64,000 nt of DNA from Halobacterium hubeiense (GTDB lineage: Archaea > Halobacteriota > Halobacteria > Halobacteriales > Halobacteriaceae), in NCBI RefSeq assembly GCF_001488575.1, contig NZ_LN831303.1, forward strand, positions 124,001 through 188,000, read 5' to 3'. Shown here piece by piece: positions 9,074 to 18,905 of this stretch (its first letter is position 1; each line of letters begins with the position of its first letter). The notes under the pieces were generated by a model that saw nothing but the letters and a program-made list of their open reading frames with translations, searched no databases and was not told the DNA's origin. The translations under genes and the position numbers were made by a program.

Positions 9074-9334
9074 CTAGAGGAACCGACTATCCTCGGTCGG
9101 GTCGTCCCCGTACACGGTACGGTTCAATAGCCGGTCCGAAGAGAGTTCGTAGACCATGACTGATTCTCCCTTCTGAAGGAGATCTTCAATTTCCCCCTTC
9201 AGTGTCGCTAGATCTCCCTCCGAGATTTCCCCTTCCAGTACTGAGTTCTGGACGTGAACAAGGTATCGGCGACAGAGCTTCAGCATCAGGTGGGTCCTGT
9301 CAGCCTCCATGTCGTAGACGACGATGACGTACAT
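9074..9334 (-). CDS. cas2: CRISPR-associated endonuclease Cas2
   Basis: An 86-residue protein with the ferredoxin-like Cas2 opening MYVIVVYDMEADR, including the conserved Asp after beta-1, and the internal VQNSVLEGEIS stretch. Cas2 dimers bridge two Cas1 dimers in the spacer-integration complex. It is the last gene of the operon, 1 bp from cas1, and faces the array leader. Length and motif are normal for the family. Confidence 0.96.
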   Translation of the reverse strand: MYVIVVYDMEADRTHLMLKLCRRYLVHVQNSVLEGEISEGDLATLKGEIEDLLQKGESVMVYELSSDRLLNRTVYGDDPTEDSRFL

Positions 9335-10327
9335 CTACCACCACCGCTTGAACGAATCATAGGATTCGCCGGTTAACAAGTGCTTTTTGAGCTTGTATAC
9401 CTCCAAGCGAAGCAGATACTGATAGCTCACCTTCCGGTTCAGCGTCGGGTGCTCGACTGTTCGCTCGAGTGTCTCCTCAAACTCCTTCAGAAACGTCGTT
9501 CGCCCTTCCTCGTTAAGTAGACAGGAGCCAACCTCGTCTCGGAAATCGTCTCGGCTGATCTGCTTACGGTTGACCAGTCTAAACAGCAGCCGATCCGTTA
9601 ACACTGGTTTGAACAGGTCGGCAATATCCAGCGAAAGGGAGTAGCGCCGTTCTCCCGGCTCGTGGAGATAGCTGATGGTCGGGTCAAGTGCGGTAGCACG
9701 GATTGCGGAGACACAGTTTGCGTACACCATACTGTTCCCGAACGAAATGAGCGCGTTCACCGGATTCGGTGGTGGATTGTACTCTCGGCCGTCGAACGCG
9801 AACGAGTCGGGAAGAACCGCCTCGAACGTCTGGTAGTACGCTCTCCGGGCCGTCGCTTCCACACCCATGAGCTCGGAGATATCGCCAGCGTCGTCGATAC
9901 GCGCAGTCGCGTTGTCCAACTCCTCGATTACGCCCCCGAGCTCGTACTCCCGACTGTCGTAGTACGTGACGTTCGTCCGCATGTTGTGGATACTCCCACG
10001 GACGAACGAGGCAGCGAGAGACTGCCGTTGCTCGGGATCGTCGTACGCCCGGACCTGCTCGACGACAGTTCGACCGCTCGTCTGCCCGCGTTCGGGCATC
10101 AGTGACCCTGCATAGCGATCGTTCCAGCCGAAGACATGGATAGCAACGCCGTGGTCATTGAGAAACGACATCAGCCGCGTGTTGTAGTCGATCTGTCCGT
10201 GCAGATAGATCGCCTCAGCGTGTTCGACGGGGATATGTTTTTTCTCGCCATTATCGGTCTCCAGCCGAACTGTATCCTCGCTCCGTTCGATGCGGCCGTC
10301 CGAAAAGATGTGGTAGTTCTTGTCCAT
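9335..10327 (-). CDS. cas1: CRISPR-associated integrase Cas1 (type I-B)
   Basis: About 330 residues from MDKNYHIFSDGRIER. The N-terminal beta domain is followed by the helical catalytic domain, with the metal ligands Glu in GVEATARR (near 154), His in YLHEPGERR (near 221) and the acidic residue in SLDIADLFKP (near 235). Together with Cas2 it integrates spacers next to the leader. An upstream in-frame Met at 10360 would overlap cas4; the start at 10327, just after the cas4 stop, is favoured by spacing. Confidence 0.96.
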   Translation of the reverse strand: MDKNYHIFSDGRIERSEDTVRLETDNGEKKHIPVEHAEAIYLHGQIDYNTRLMSFLNDHGVAIHVFGWNDRYAGSLMPERGQTSGRTVVEQVRAYDDPEQRQSLAASFVRGSIHNMRTNVTYYDSREYELGGVIEELDNATARIDDAGDISELMGVEATARRAYYQTFEAVLPDSFAFDGREYNPPPNPVNALISFGNSMVYANCVSAIRATALDPTISYLHEPGERRYSLSLDIADLFKPVLTDRLLFRLVNRKQISRDDFRDEVGSCLLNEEGRTTFLKEFEETLERTVEHPTLNRKVSYQYLLRLEVYKLKKHLLTGESYDSFKRWW

Positions 10328-10329
10328 AA

Positions 10330-10875
10330 TCAGACCCAACAGAAGTCGTGATAGGCACACGACTCGCAGTACGGTTTCTCAGTGGCTTCCGGCGGACTGT
10401 CCGCGGTCACGATCGCGTGAATCCCTCGGATTGCCGACTCGACTTTGTCGCATCGGTCGTCGTCGAGGGAAACGCCCTCCCGTCGACGCTCAGTCGGGTG
10501 TGCCAACACGCCCTCACGTTCGACGCCTAATACCCGATCGAGGTACCAGAGGTAGTACGAGAGCTGCATTCGCGCTGGCTCTGTCAACGTCGATGAGGGT
10601 TTTACCTCCACCACTCGACCGTCTTCAAGTAGGTCGAGAGCGATCATCCCGAGTCGAAGGTTCTCCTGTGAACGTTCGCCGTAGGAGGACTCATCGACGC
10701 GGGTCCCTCGGGCAACGCTTGCGTTCTCCCGGTTGATCTCGATGTTCCGGCTCTCGAACCAGAGCTCGCGTTCACAGACGTAGTAGTACTGCATCATCAC
10801 GCCAGTGACGCGAAACGGGTTGTCGACGGCGTCGCCCTGTGCCGTGGCCACCAGCCGAGAGACGGGATCGCTCAC
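10330..10875 (-). CDS. cas4: CRISPR-associated exonuclease Cas4
   Basis: A 181-residue RecB-like nuclease. Cys34 (YYVCERELWF) and Cys170, Cys173, Cys179 (YCESCAYHDFC) form the iron-sulfur ligand set. The active-site motif VVEVKP follows an acidic residue after GMIALD. Cas4 trims prespacers and helps select those with a correct PAM. The start overlaps the cas3 stop by 4 bp (translational coupling). Confidence 0.95.
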   Translation of the reverse strand: MSDPVSRLVATAQGDAVDNPFRVTGVMMQYYYVCERELWFESRNIEINRENASVARGTRVDESSYGERSQENLRLGMIALDLLEDGRVVEVKPSSTLTEPARMQLSYYLWYLDRVLGVEREGVLAHPTERRREGVSLDDDRCDKVESAIRGIHAIVTADSPPEATEKPYCESCAYHDFCWV

Positions 10876-13556
10876 AGTAGACGTGCCTCCACGCTCGTGT
10901 CAGGGATGACGACGCCGTCGGTGGCGTCGAAGTAGCCGTCATGCCGTCCCGGGCGCCCGTCGAGCACCAGCCGGTCGGTGTCGGGGAACAGCGGCTCGCA
11001 TGCAGCGAGCTTCTCCATCGTGTCGTCGTCGCCGGGGTAGACGGGGACGGAGACCTGCCAGTCCGCGGTCGACTCGACGAGGTCGTCCAGGTCGTCCCAC
11101 CGGTACTCGCCGAACGCTCGCCGGATCTCTTCGACGGTCTCGCGCTCATCGGCCGTTCTCGTCACGATCACGTCGACGGCGGGCCGCTCGTCGATGAGCG
11201 AGAGTCGCCCGAGCTGTTCGGCTTCTGCCCGCTCGAGGTACTCCACGTACTCGTCGGCACCGATGTCACGCCTATCGAGCAGGTCGAAGTAGTGTTCGAC
11301 GGCGTTTCGAGTAACGTCTGGCTCGGGCATCGGGTCACCGTCGTAGACCGTTGCCAGCGCTTGGCCAGTCAATTTGGTGAGGCTCTCTCCTCGACCGTAG
11401 ACCGCGCTTGCGGGCGTTGTCTCGCGGTTCGGCGGCGGCGCGAGCTGCCAGACTGTCACGCGCCCACGGTTGCGGTCGTATGACCGGTTACATCGACCCG
11501 CAGCCTGCACGAGGCTGTCCATCGGCGCGAAATCACGGATGACCTCGTCGAAGCTCACGTCGACGCCCGCCTCGACCAGCTGGGTGGAGACGAACAACAC
11601 TGGTTCACCCGCTTCGGCGAGGTCGGACGCCACGTCGATGAGGTGGCGTCGGTCACACGGCCGGTGGCGTGTCGTGAGGTGGACCAACAGCGGCTGCCCC
11701 GGTCGTCGTCGACGGACTGCATCGGCAAGCGTCCGCTCGGAGCGTATCGATTTGGTCGATCGGTCCGCGGCGGTGAGCAGTTCGTCGTACACCTCGTTGA
11801 TGTCCAGCGGTGCCGTTCTGTCGTCCACCGACTCGGCGAGCTCGCGCGCGCTGTCGATTGTGTTGCAGATCGCCAACACCGATTTACGGTCGTCGGCCCG
11901 GTTCGCGACGAGTTCGCCGGCTCGATCGTAGGGGAGTGCTGCTGACTCCGCGTCGTCGTTCATCTCACCCCCTGTCTCGTTCTGCCCGGGAAGCATCGCG
12001 ATCGCGGACGGGTGAAGCACGAAGTCGAGCCGGTCCAGCTCGTCGTAGTACGGATCAGGATCCGCGACAAGGGAGAACGGCTCTTGGTCGCCCGCAGACA
12101 GGAGTTCGGGCTGGGTGGCCGTCATGGCGATCACCGATGCACCGTACTCCTCGGTCAACAGTTCGACCAGTCGGTCCACGAGCGGCCACCACTCGAGCGG
12201 CAGCGCCTGCGGTTCGTCGAGAACTATCACGCTCCCGTACAGCGAGGGGAGCTTCATCGAGCGTGCGTTTGTCGGCCCGGCCAGACTCTCGAACAGCTGG
12301 ACGAACGTCGTCACGACCATCCCCGACCGCCAGCTCTCGCCGAGGAGGGCGGCGACGTTCTCGACGGCGTCGTCGGCGACTGATTCGGGCTCGCCCGGCG
12401 GCGAGACGAGGGTATCCGCGAGGTGGTGGTCGACGGTGAGCCGTTCGCCTCTGTCGTCGGTCTCGAACAGTTCGCGGCTCTGCTCGGCCACCTGGTCGAT
12501 GATGGACGTGTACGGCAGCGCGTAGACGAGACGTCCCCCGTTCGGGTTCGACGCCATCTCACTCTCCTCGAGCACGGTTAAGGCGGCGTCCAGTCCAGTG
12601 AGGGTCTTCCCCATGCCCGTCGGGAGCGTCAGCGTCGCGACGTTCCGGTCGTCGTCGACGAACTCTTTGGCGCGAGTGTGAACTGCCTGTCGAGCGTCCT
12701 CGCGCCGCTCGTTCATCTGTTCCGTTCGGGGGTCCAGCTCTGTCTCAGCGTTCGCAGTCTGGAGTTCGTCGATGTAGTTGTCGATCGCCCGCCGCTCGGG
12801 GATCGGCGATCGGTAGGCCTCGCGGCCGATTTCGACACCAGTCGACAGGTACGTCGCGCTCGCCTTGTCGGCGAAGACGAGCGCGCTCCAGACCTGCAGC
12901 ACTGATTCGTAGAACCCTGACGGGAGCTTCTCCGGTGCCGGGCGAAGTCGCCGGCCACTACAGACGGCTTCCGCCACCCACGGGAGCTCGATAGCTGTAT
13001 CTGACTCGTCGAGCCGTTCGTGAAACGTTTCCCAGTCGCCACCGCTATTGGTCGCTTGGTCGACGAGTATCTCGGCAAGTTCAGGAACGGTCTCGTTAAG
13101 GTGTGCTGCCTGTTCGAGCGCATCAGATCGATAGAGCGTCTGGACCCGTCCTGACTGCTCGACGCTCGCCCGGTGCACGTAGTCGGCCGTATCGGGGAGG
13201 CGTCCGTGGTGTCTCGCGACGGCTAGAAAGCCGACGAGAGGATCGGCACCGTCGAACCCGCGTGCCTCCAGCGCGTAGTGAGCAAGCAGCGCCGAGATCG
13301 GCGCGTGATGTTTCGGTCCGTCCGGTTGTGCGTCGTCCGAGAGGAGGTGTTCGCGGAACCAAGAAGTCAGCTTCCCGAAATCGTGGACTTGCGCCACCAC
13401 TCCTGCCAACTCAGCAAGCGAGTTCCCCGCCGGCGTCTCGGCGTCGTCGGGGACGAGCCATCCGACCCGCTCGCGGATGTCGTCGAGATGCTTTTCGAGC
13501 GGGATCTGTTCCCCATTCGGTCCGATGTGTGACGGTCGGTCGGTAAACTCGGCCAT
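10872..13556 (-). CDS. cas3: Cas3 HD nuclease-helicase
   Basis: An 894-residue protein with the HD nuclease domain first (KHL near residue 23, VHDFGK at 57-62, HHAPISALLAHY), followed by a superfamily 2 helicase. Walker A is LPTGMGKT (near 312), the DEAD-like box is VLDEPQALP (near 445), motif III is MTATQPE and motif VI is QAAGRCNR. Cas3 is recruited by Cascade bound to a target and degrades the DNA. Fused HD-helicase order and length are normal for haloarchaeal I-B. Confidence 0.97.
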   Translation of the reverse strand: MAEFTDRPSHIGPNGEQIPLEKHLDDIRERVGWLVPDDAETPAGNSLAELAGVVAQVHDFGKLTSWFREHLLSDDAQPDGPKHHAPISALLAHYALEARGFDGADPLVGFLAVARHHGRLPDTADYVHRASVEQSGRVQTLYRSDALEQAAHLNETVPELAEILVDQATNSGGDWETFHERLDESDTAIELPWVAEAVCSGRRLRPAPEKLPSGFYESVLQVWSALVFADKASATYLSTGVEIGREAYRSPIPERRAIDNYIDELQTANAETELDPRTEQMNERREDARQAVHTRAKEFVDDDRNVATLTLPTGMGKTLTGLDAALTVLEESEMASNPNGGRLVYALPYTSIIDQVAEQSRELFETDDRGERLTVDHHLADTLVSPPGEPESVADDAVENVAALLGESWRSGMVVTTFVQLFESLAGPTNARSMKLPSLYGSVIVLDEPQALPLEWWPLVDRLVELLTEEYGASVIAMTATQPELLSAGDQEPFSLVADPDPYYDELDRLDFVLHPSAIAMLPGQNETGGEMNDDAESAALPYDRAGELVANRADDRKSVLAICNTIDSARELAESVDDRTAPLDINEVYDELLTAADRSTKSIRSERTLADAVRRRRPGQPLLVHLTTRHRPCDRRHLIDVASDLAEAGEPVLFVSTQLVEAGVDVSFDEVIRDFAPMDSLVQAAGRCNRSYDRNRGRVTVWQLAPPPNRETTPASAVYGRGESLTKLTGQALATVYDGDPMPEPDVTRNAVEHYFDLLDRRDIGADEYVEYLERAEAEQLGRLSLIDERPAVDVIVTRTADERETVEEIRRAFGEYRWDDLDDLVESTADWQVSVPVYPGDDDTMEKLAACEPLFPDTDRLVLDGRPGRHDGYFDATDGVVIPDTSVEARLL

Positions 13557-13575
13557 GGCTACGCCCCCTCGCGGC

Positions 13576-14370
13576 TCACGAGAACATCACCCGTCTGCCG
13601 TCGACCTCGTGGGTCTCGACGTCCTGCACCCGGAGTGGCTCCGCCCCGGTTGCGTACGCGACCGACTGGAACGCCGTCGTCGTCCGGCCCCCCTCGTCGG
13701 CCGCCATGAACGCCGGCGAGCGTTCGACTTTGACCTCCGTCTCAGGGGTGAGTTCGACGCTGTCGACTGCCTCGAGCACTGCCGAATCGACGTCGGTCGT
13801 CTCGCGCTCACGCGGCGTTACCTCGAACTCACCGAGATACGTGACTTCCGCGAGATGCTCCGAGAGGCCGAGACTCGGCGGGTAGTAGGACGTCCCGTCG
13901 CGGAGCCGGTCCTGTAGTCGATCCCGGAGATCGTCGTTCGCCAGCCGGAGATCCACGCGGTAGGCCGGCTCGACGAGCACCTCGTAGTTGTGTTGTTGGC
14001 GGAGCTCCGACGGATCAGGCATCGAGATCCGTGCATGCCCGCGGCTGGGCATCGTCATCATGTGTTCCTTGGCCGTCGAGAGCGTGTTCATCGGCATGTT
14101 GATCGTGCGGAGCTCGGCGATCGGCTCCACCGCGACCGCCGACACGTCCTGACCGAACGCTTCGTAGTAGCTGTCGCGGTCCAGCCCGAGCATCGCGGCG
14201 ACGAGGCCGGCGAGGGTCGTCCGGGGGATGATCCGATAGGTCTGTTTGACGATGTTCCCTTCGACCCGTCGGAAGTGACCCCACTCCCCGCGGAGTTCGA
14301 AGGAGAGACACGTCTCCGGGAGCTGGTCGTCCTCGTCGGTCCAGCTCTCGAGTGACTCTTGGGCCATCAC
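13576..14370 (-). CDS. cas5: Cascade subunit Cas5 (type I-B)
   Basis: A 264-residue RAMP protein. The N-terminal region has the Cas5 pattern SFELRGEWGHFRR, followed by TYRIIPRTTLAGLVAAMLGL. Cas5 caps the 5' handle of the crRNA and contacts Cas8b and Cas7. The gene overlaps the cas7 stop by a few bases and ends 19 bp before cas3. Two consecutive Met codons open the frame; the second would give nearly the same protein. Confidence 0.94.
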   Translation of the reverse strand: MMAQESLESWTDEDDQLPETCLSFELRGEWGHFRRVEGNIVKQTYRIIPRTTLAGLVAAMLGLDRDSYYEAFGQDVSAVAVEPIAELRTINMPMNTLSTAKEHMMTMPSRGHARISMPDPSELRQQHNYEVLVEPAYRVDLRLANDDLRDRLQDRLRDGTSYYPPSLGLSEHLAEVTYLGEFEVTPRERETTDVDSAVLEAVDSVELTPETEVKVERSPAFMAADEGGRTTTAFQSVAYATGAEPLRVQDVETHEVDGRRVMFS

Positions 14371-15485
14371 TCGGGCATCGTCGCAGCGGCTTCGTCGTAG
14401 ACGTCGACGACCTCGACCGCGTCGCCGACAGCCTCGCGGAGCGCGTCGTAGAAGCCGTGTTCGCCGGCCTCGTCGCCTGCCGTGTAGACCTCGTCGCCGA
14501 CGGTCACGTCGAGCACGTCGCTGGCGACGACACGAACGCGGGCGATACGGTCGGCGTGGCGGCCCAGCCGGGAGATGAGATCGCTCCCGTCGAGCGTGAA
14601 CTCCCGGACGTTCCGGAGTTCGTCGACAGGGGCCGAGCGCTCTTCGTCGATGTCGAGGTCACGGGTGAGGCCACCGAGATGGAAGCTCTCGTCTTCGTAC
14701 TCCACACGGAGGTAGAGTCGTGGCTCTTGGCCGACCTTGCTCCGGCTGATGGTCTGGTTCTTGATCGCGCGCCACGGGAGGGTGTCGAGGCGCTCCACGT
14801 CCGCCTCGGAGAGCTTCGTGTCGGCGGCACCGTTCTCGTCGACCAATCCGTGGAACGCGATGAAGCCGTACTGGATTCGGTGGTCGTCGAGGTCGAACCC
14901 ACCCTGCTCTTTCCCCTCACCAGTCGCGATGACGCTCGTGAGACTGTTGTACTCCTCGTTCTCCGTTACGGGATGGAGCGTCTTCGCGGGCGAGAACTGG
15001 ACCGGCCCGGTGAAGTGGTCCGGAAGGTAGTCTTCGAACCCCTCGTAGTTCCCCTTCATGTCGACACTCATCGTCGCACCGAAATACCGCACGTCGGCGC
15101 TTGCGTCGAGGAACGTGCCGAACACTTCCTCGCGGAGCTCGGCTGCCTCATCGTCGTCCAGATCGCTGAGGTCCCAGTCGTCCGGGTCTAGTTCACGCAT
15201 CCGGTCGGCGAGGAGGTCCTCCCGCGAGGACTGCTTGCCCGCCTCGTTTTTCACGTTCCGGACGTAGACCCCATGGCCGTCGTCGTCGAGCTGGTCGCGA
15301 AGGTAACGCTTCAGCCGGACGTCCGTCACGATTGCTTGTTGGGTTTCGGGATCGATTCGCGGGCGGTTCGCCCCACTCAGAGGGTTGCCGTTGGGGTTGG
15401 CGTCGACGGCGTCGTAGCAGAAGACGATCTCGGATCGGTTCGTCACGGGGTCGTAGCTGTCGTCAGCGTATGTGTCGTCAGTCAT
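14367..15485 (-). CDS. cas7: Cascade backbone Cas7 (Csh2)
   Basis: 372 residues. It begins with a strand typical of the Csh2 family (RSEIVFCYDAVDANPNGNP) and contains the characteristic RPRIDPETQQAIVTDVRLKR segment. Multiple copies polymerise along the crRNA spacer. It overlaps cas8b and cas5 by 4 bp each, so the operon is tightly coupled. The C-terminal tail is acidic, as expected for a halophile. Confidence 0.95.
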   Translation of the reverse strand: MTDDTYADDSYDPVTNRSEIVFCYDAVDANPNGNPLSGANRPRIDPETQQAIVTDVRLKRYLRDQLDDDGHGVYVRNVKNEAGKQSSREDLLADRMRELDPDDWDLSDLDDDEAAELREEVFGTFLDASADVRYFGATMSVDMKGNYEGFEDYLPDHFTGPVQFSPAKTLHPVTENEEYNSLTSVIATGEGKEQGGFDLDDHRIQYGFIAFHGLVDENGAADTKLSEADVERLDTLPWRAIKNQTISRSKVGQEPRLYLRVEYEDESFHLGGLTRDLDIDEERSAPVDELRNVREFTLDGSDLISRLGRHADRIARVRVVASDVLDVTVGDEVYTAGDEAGEHGFYDALREAVGDAVEVVDVYDEAAATMPE

Positions 15486-17629
15486 GCTTCTTCCTCCGCA
15501 GTTTCGGGCTGGTCGTCGGCCTGTTCGTCGTCGCTGCTCGCCCAGTTGTTCATTCCGTAGGCGACTCCGAGCGAGTAGTAGAATCGGAGATCGGTCGTGT
15601 CGAGCTCCCAGTCGCCGTCGATGTCGATCTGGGGGAGCGTCGTCACCAGCCGATCGACGACCTCGCGGTACATTGTCCCCGCCATGTTGTTCTCCCGGGA
15701 GTAGACGACGTTCTTATCGAGCACGTCGCTCGCGAGACGCTTTAGCTTCGACTCCGTGACGGCCTTGATCGGGTACTGGTCGATGAGCGTCGTCGAGCGT
15801 CCCTCGCTCACCTGCTGGTAGCCGGTCACTTGGCCGACCAGTACGCCGAGGAGGAAACTGCCACGCCGTTCGGGCTGATCCGCCGCGAGAGCGGGTGTCT
15901 GTTCAAGGAACTGTTCGAGCTTCGTCTCCCGGGCCGCGGCGACGTTCCCGCCGTCGGCTCGGGCTGGTGTGTCCTGTTGCATATCGTCTGTATGATCGTG
16001 TGTCAACTGCCGCGGCTCTGCGACCGGTTCGTACGCGTCGCGTCCGGTGAGAAGCCCCGCTTCGGCGAGCGCACAGAGCTGTGCGTACTGTGCGGAGACA
16101 CGGAAGCTCGGGAACTCCTCGCCCTCGTCCTCGAGCAATCGTTCCACGTACTCTGTGAGCACCTTCTCGACATCGAGCGGCTCGCTCGAGAGTACAGCCA
16201 CGAGCGCACGGATTCGGTAGTCGTCGGCGCTTGCGTCGTCGTCATCGGCCGGCGCGAACGTCTGTTCGAAGTACCAGCCAGTTGCAAGGATGCTCAGCAA
16301 TGCCGACTCCTCCGGAACGAAGATGTCCCAGTTGTCCGGTGTCGGGAACGCGGCTCGAAGCCCCGGATCGGGGTGGTCGACGTCACCTTCCGCGTCGTAC
16401 AGCCACGACCGAAGTACCCGCTGGTGGGCTCTGGTGAGCTCGACGGGTGAGAACAGCGTTCCGTCCATGCTGTCGCCGAACACGTCGAAGCGCTTCGTCT
16501 GGTGTTCCATCACCGCGGCGACGTAGAACCGGAAGCGTTCTCCCGCTTCCTGCAGTCGCGGGGTGTCCTGATAGCTTCGATAGGCGCTCTCGAGCGGACT
16601 CATCTCTCCGGCGTGTACCAGGTCGTAGAGAAGTCCGTAGAGGTCCCTCGCGTCTGCCGGATCGAGCCGCCCGAAGAAGTACGGAAGGTAGTAGATGTTC
16701 GCTCCCATCGTGTAGTAGTCGCAGGCGTCGACGAACGTACTCGCGTTCATCAGCGTCACTGCAACGTCTTCCGAGACTGGGTGCGTCCGCCATGCCTCGT
16801 CCGGATCGAACCCGGGGAATTTCTCGAGCTGCTTGCCGAGGAAGTAGTTCAGCGGATCTTCAGCCGTCCCGACGGTCGGGCCTCGGCTACCGGTCACGAG
16901 ATCGGTCGCCTCACCCACGGAGTTCGTGGCTTCACCCTTTGAGACGAGCTTCGATCGCTTGCGCGCCCGCATTGCTTCGTTGAACACCGAACTCGCCTCA
17001 CCCGGGAGGAGATACTCACCGTCAGAATCGAGTTTGACTGCGACAGTCGTGAGCGCCGTGGTCTTCCCGTCGAGCTGTTCGTCGACGGCCGTCTCGATGC
17101 GCTCTCTAAGCCCCTCACTCTCGCCGAGTGCAGCGAGTGCGTCGACGATCCACCTGTCTTCGTGATCGGCGGCAGCCTCTTGGATCACGTCGTCGGCAGC
17201 CCACGAAGTGAGTCGCTCGTGGAGATACTCCGCGACCTTTTCGGGCTCTTTGCTCTTGCCCGTTCGGTGGGTGACGCTATGGTCGAACCCACGCGCGGAG
17301 TCGTACCACGAGTGGGCAACCGCCTCGACTTTCCCCTTACCGTAGCTCTCGACGCCGACTGGCTGGTCAGGGTCCAAGCGGGGCTCGTTCCCACTCAGAT
17401 CGATGCGGAGATAGAGTAGGCTCTCCGGTTCATCGAACAGGTCCGTGGATTTCTCCGGCGTCAGGTAGGCCGCGTATTCGCCACCCCCCGCGGTCGCAAG
17501 CGTGTACAGACGGCCGTAGACGTACTGGAGGTCGCGGAGTGAGGTGATCGGCCGGTCCGGGAGTTCACTTGCCAGTTCCTCGTCGTCATAGTCATTCTCG
17601 AACGTCGACGGCTCCGGGAGCAGGCTCAT
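15482..17629 (-). CDS. cas8b: Cascade large subunit Cas8b (Csh1)
   Basis: A 715-residue protein in the fixed position between cas6 and cas7 of haloarchaeal I-B operons. Family-like features are the N-terminal LRDLQYVYGRLYTLATAGGGEYAAY block and a C-terminal YYSLGVAYGMNNWASS segment. Cas8b recognises the PAM and helps unwind the target. No zinc finger is obvious. Assignment rests on position, length and the overall pattern rather than on a catalytic motif. Confidence 0.92.
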   Translation of the reverse strand: MSLLPEPSTFENDYDDEELASELPDRPITSLRDLQYVYGRLYTLATAGGGEYAAYLTPEKSTDLFDEPESLLYLRIDLSGNEPRLDPDQPVGVESYGKGKVEAVAHSWYDSARGFDHSVTHRTGKSKEPEKVAEYLHERLTSWAADDVIQEAAADHEDRWIVDALAALGESEGLRERIETAVDEQLDGKTTALTTVAVKLDSDGEYLLPGEASSVFNEAMRARKRSKLVSKGEATNSVGEATDLVTGSRGPTVGTAEDPLNYFLGKQLEKFPGFDPDEAWRTHPVSEDVAVTLMNASTFVDACDYYTMGANIYYLPYFFGRLDPADARDLYGLLYDLVHAGEMSPLESAYRSYQDTPRLQEAGERFRFYVAAVMEHQTKRFDVFGDSMDGTLFSPVELTRAHQRVLRSWLYDAEGDVDHPDPGLRAAFPTPDNWDIFVPEESALLSILATGWYFEQTFAPADDDDASADDYRIRALVAVLSSEPLDVEKVLTEYVERLLEDEGEEFPSFRVSAQYAQLCALAEAGLLTGRDAYEPVAEPRQLTHDHTDDMQQDTPARADGGNVAAARETKLEQFLEQTPALAADQPERRGSFLLGVLVGQVTGYQQVSEGRSTTLIDQYPIKAVTESKLKRLASDVLDKNVVYSRENNMAGTMYREVVDRLVTTLPQIDIDGDWELDTTDLRFYYSLGVAYGMNNWASSDDEQADDQPETAEEEA

Positions 17630-18432
17630 CCATGGACCTCCGCCGCTGGTTTGCCGTACGGGTTGCGCTTTTCGACCAGGTTACAGAATCCCAGCCCCAG
17701 CGCGTTTCGTTCCCCGAGCCCGCAGTCCAGTGCGAGGTTGAGGTGGCGTCGATGGTCGTCGTCTCGGACGGTATAGTCGAACTGCCACTTCGAGAGTACG
17801 AAGGTCAGCTCCTGATCTGCGGTCACTTGGAGCGGGACGGCGAACGTCTTCAGTAGCTCGTACCCCTCGAAGAGATCACCCTCAGTGTCGCTTGGGCCCG
17901 GAAGGTAGTCCGGGCTGAATAGATCGTGTTTCTGGTCGAGATTCGCCTCGAGCTGCTCTCGCAGTGGCTCGATTGTATGTTCTGGCTGCCAATACACCGC
18001 CTCTTCGCCGGGGTTCTCAATTCCATAATCGTCACAACGCCATGGTGGGATGCGCACGAGGAGTCCAGTGCCAGTCTCGATCGTCCCGCTGCTCCCAGGT
18101 TCGCCGACATCCGGTGACAGTGACGTGAGTTCGTCGATATGGAACGGCATCTGGCCGATATTGAGCTCGCGATCGGCGGTCAGGTCTTCTGCAACATCGG
18201 CCAGTAATTGCTCTTGCGGGGCCGAAATCAGCAGAGTTCGCTCGTCTCCTTCCTGCATATCTCCCGGCGGGAAGGGGTTACTGTAATTGAATCCCGGTGG
18301 GCGGTTTTCGTCATGATACTGTTCGTACTCCGTGCCCTGCAACGCTTGCCAGATCCTACCTCGGAGCTTGGGGTGATACGCGTTGTCGTATGCGGTATCA
18401 GCCCGCGCGTGTAACCGTACTAGTAATCTCAC
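17626..18432 (-). CDS. cas6: crRNA-processing endoribonuclease Cas6
   Basis: 268 residues from a GTG start (MRLLVRLHARADTAYDNAYH). The C-terminal glycine-rich loop CGLGERNALGLGFCN is the RNA-binding signature of Cas6 RAMP proteins, and a His in the N-terminal third (near EYEQYHDEN) is a candidate catalytic residue by analogy with Haloferax Cas6. It should cut both repeat families to leave 8-nt handles. First gene of the operon; a TATA-like CCTAAATCG lies about 20 bp upstream of the start. Confidence 0.93.
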   Translation of the reverse strand: MRLLVRLHARADTAYDNAYHPKLRGRIWQALQGTEYEQYHDENRPPGFNYSNPFPPGDMQEGDERTLLISAPQEQLLADVAEDLTADRELNIGQMPFHIDELTSLSPDVGEPGSSGTIETGTGLLVRIPPWRCDDYGIENPGEEAVYWQPEHTIEPLREQLEANLDQKHDLFSPDYLPGPSDTEGDLFEGYELLKTFAVPLQVTADQELTFVLSKWQFDYTVRDDDHRRHLNLALDCGLGERNALGLGFCNLVEKRNPYGKPAAEVHG

Positions 18433-18502
18433 AGTGTTATGTCGATTTAGGTATCGATCCTATGGTAGTTATTCTTTTCCCCTGATGAGAAGTACATGCC
18501 AG

Positions 18503-18905
18503 CACCCACCTCACCGAAGTTCATCTGAAACTTGTGACGGTGTTGGCACCATACTGGTAACTTCAACCGCAGTTGCGTTCATCTGATACAGATTGGGTGC
18601 CTCGTCAAGCCACAACCATCATGAGTGCTGGGAGTATACTCACCTATCGCAGCAGTTTCCGTATGGTGCTTACATGCCTAGGGCCCGGAGTAGATACCAG
18701 GAATATCTACTCCCCTGAGGCAAGCATCATATTATTGGCTTCATCAACAGCCTATTTCCCCGCTGTCAACTTAGTTCTTTCTACCAATATGGCATAACTG
18801 CACACCCCTTCACCCTCACAAGGGCACGTCTGAAATGCGGTCTCGATCATTTCTCGCAGCTTGAGGAGGTCTCGTAGCTTCAACCACATGCCGGTGCGTC
18901 TGAAA
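18503..18905 (-). CRISPR. Decayed CRISPR remnant upstream of cas6
   Basis: Four degenerate repeat copies are visible at about 18503-18532 (ends TTCATCTGAAAC), 18561-18590 (CTTCAACCGCAGTTGCGTTC), 18806-18835 (CACAAGGGCACGTCTGAAAT) and 18876-18905 (ends GTGCGTCTGAAAC). Two are separated by spacer-sized gaps of 28 and 40 bp. The copies mix features of the array 1 and array 2 repeats. Orientation matches array 1. No leader is recognisable to the right, so it is probably silent. Confidence 0.65.

Noticed and set aside
10941-17419. Long plus-strand frames antisense to the cas operon
   Set aside because: They mirror the GC-rich third codon positions of the cas genes and encode Arg-rich or featureless proteins.
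10330-18432. A possible subtype other than I-B for the cas operon
   Set aside because: Gene order cas6-cas8b-cas7-cas5-cas3-cas4-cas1-cas2, Csh1/Csh2-like proteins and the ATTGAAGC handle all fit I-B; there is no cse, csc or cas10 gene.
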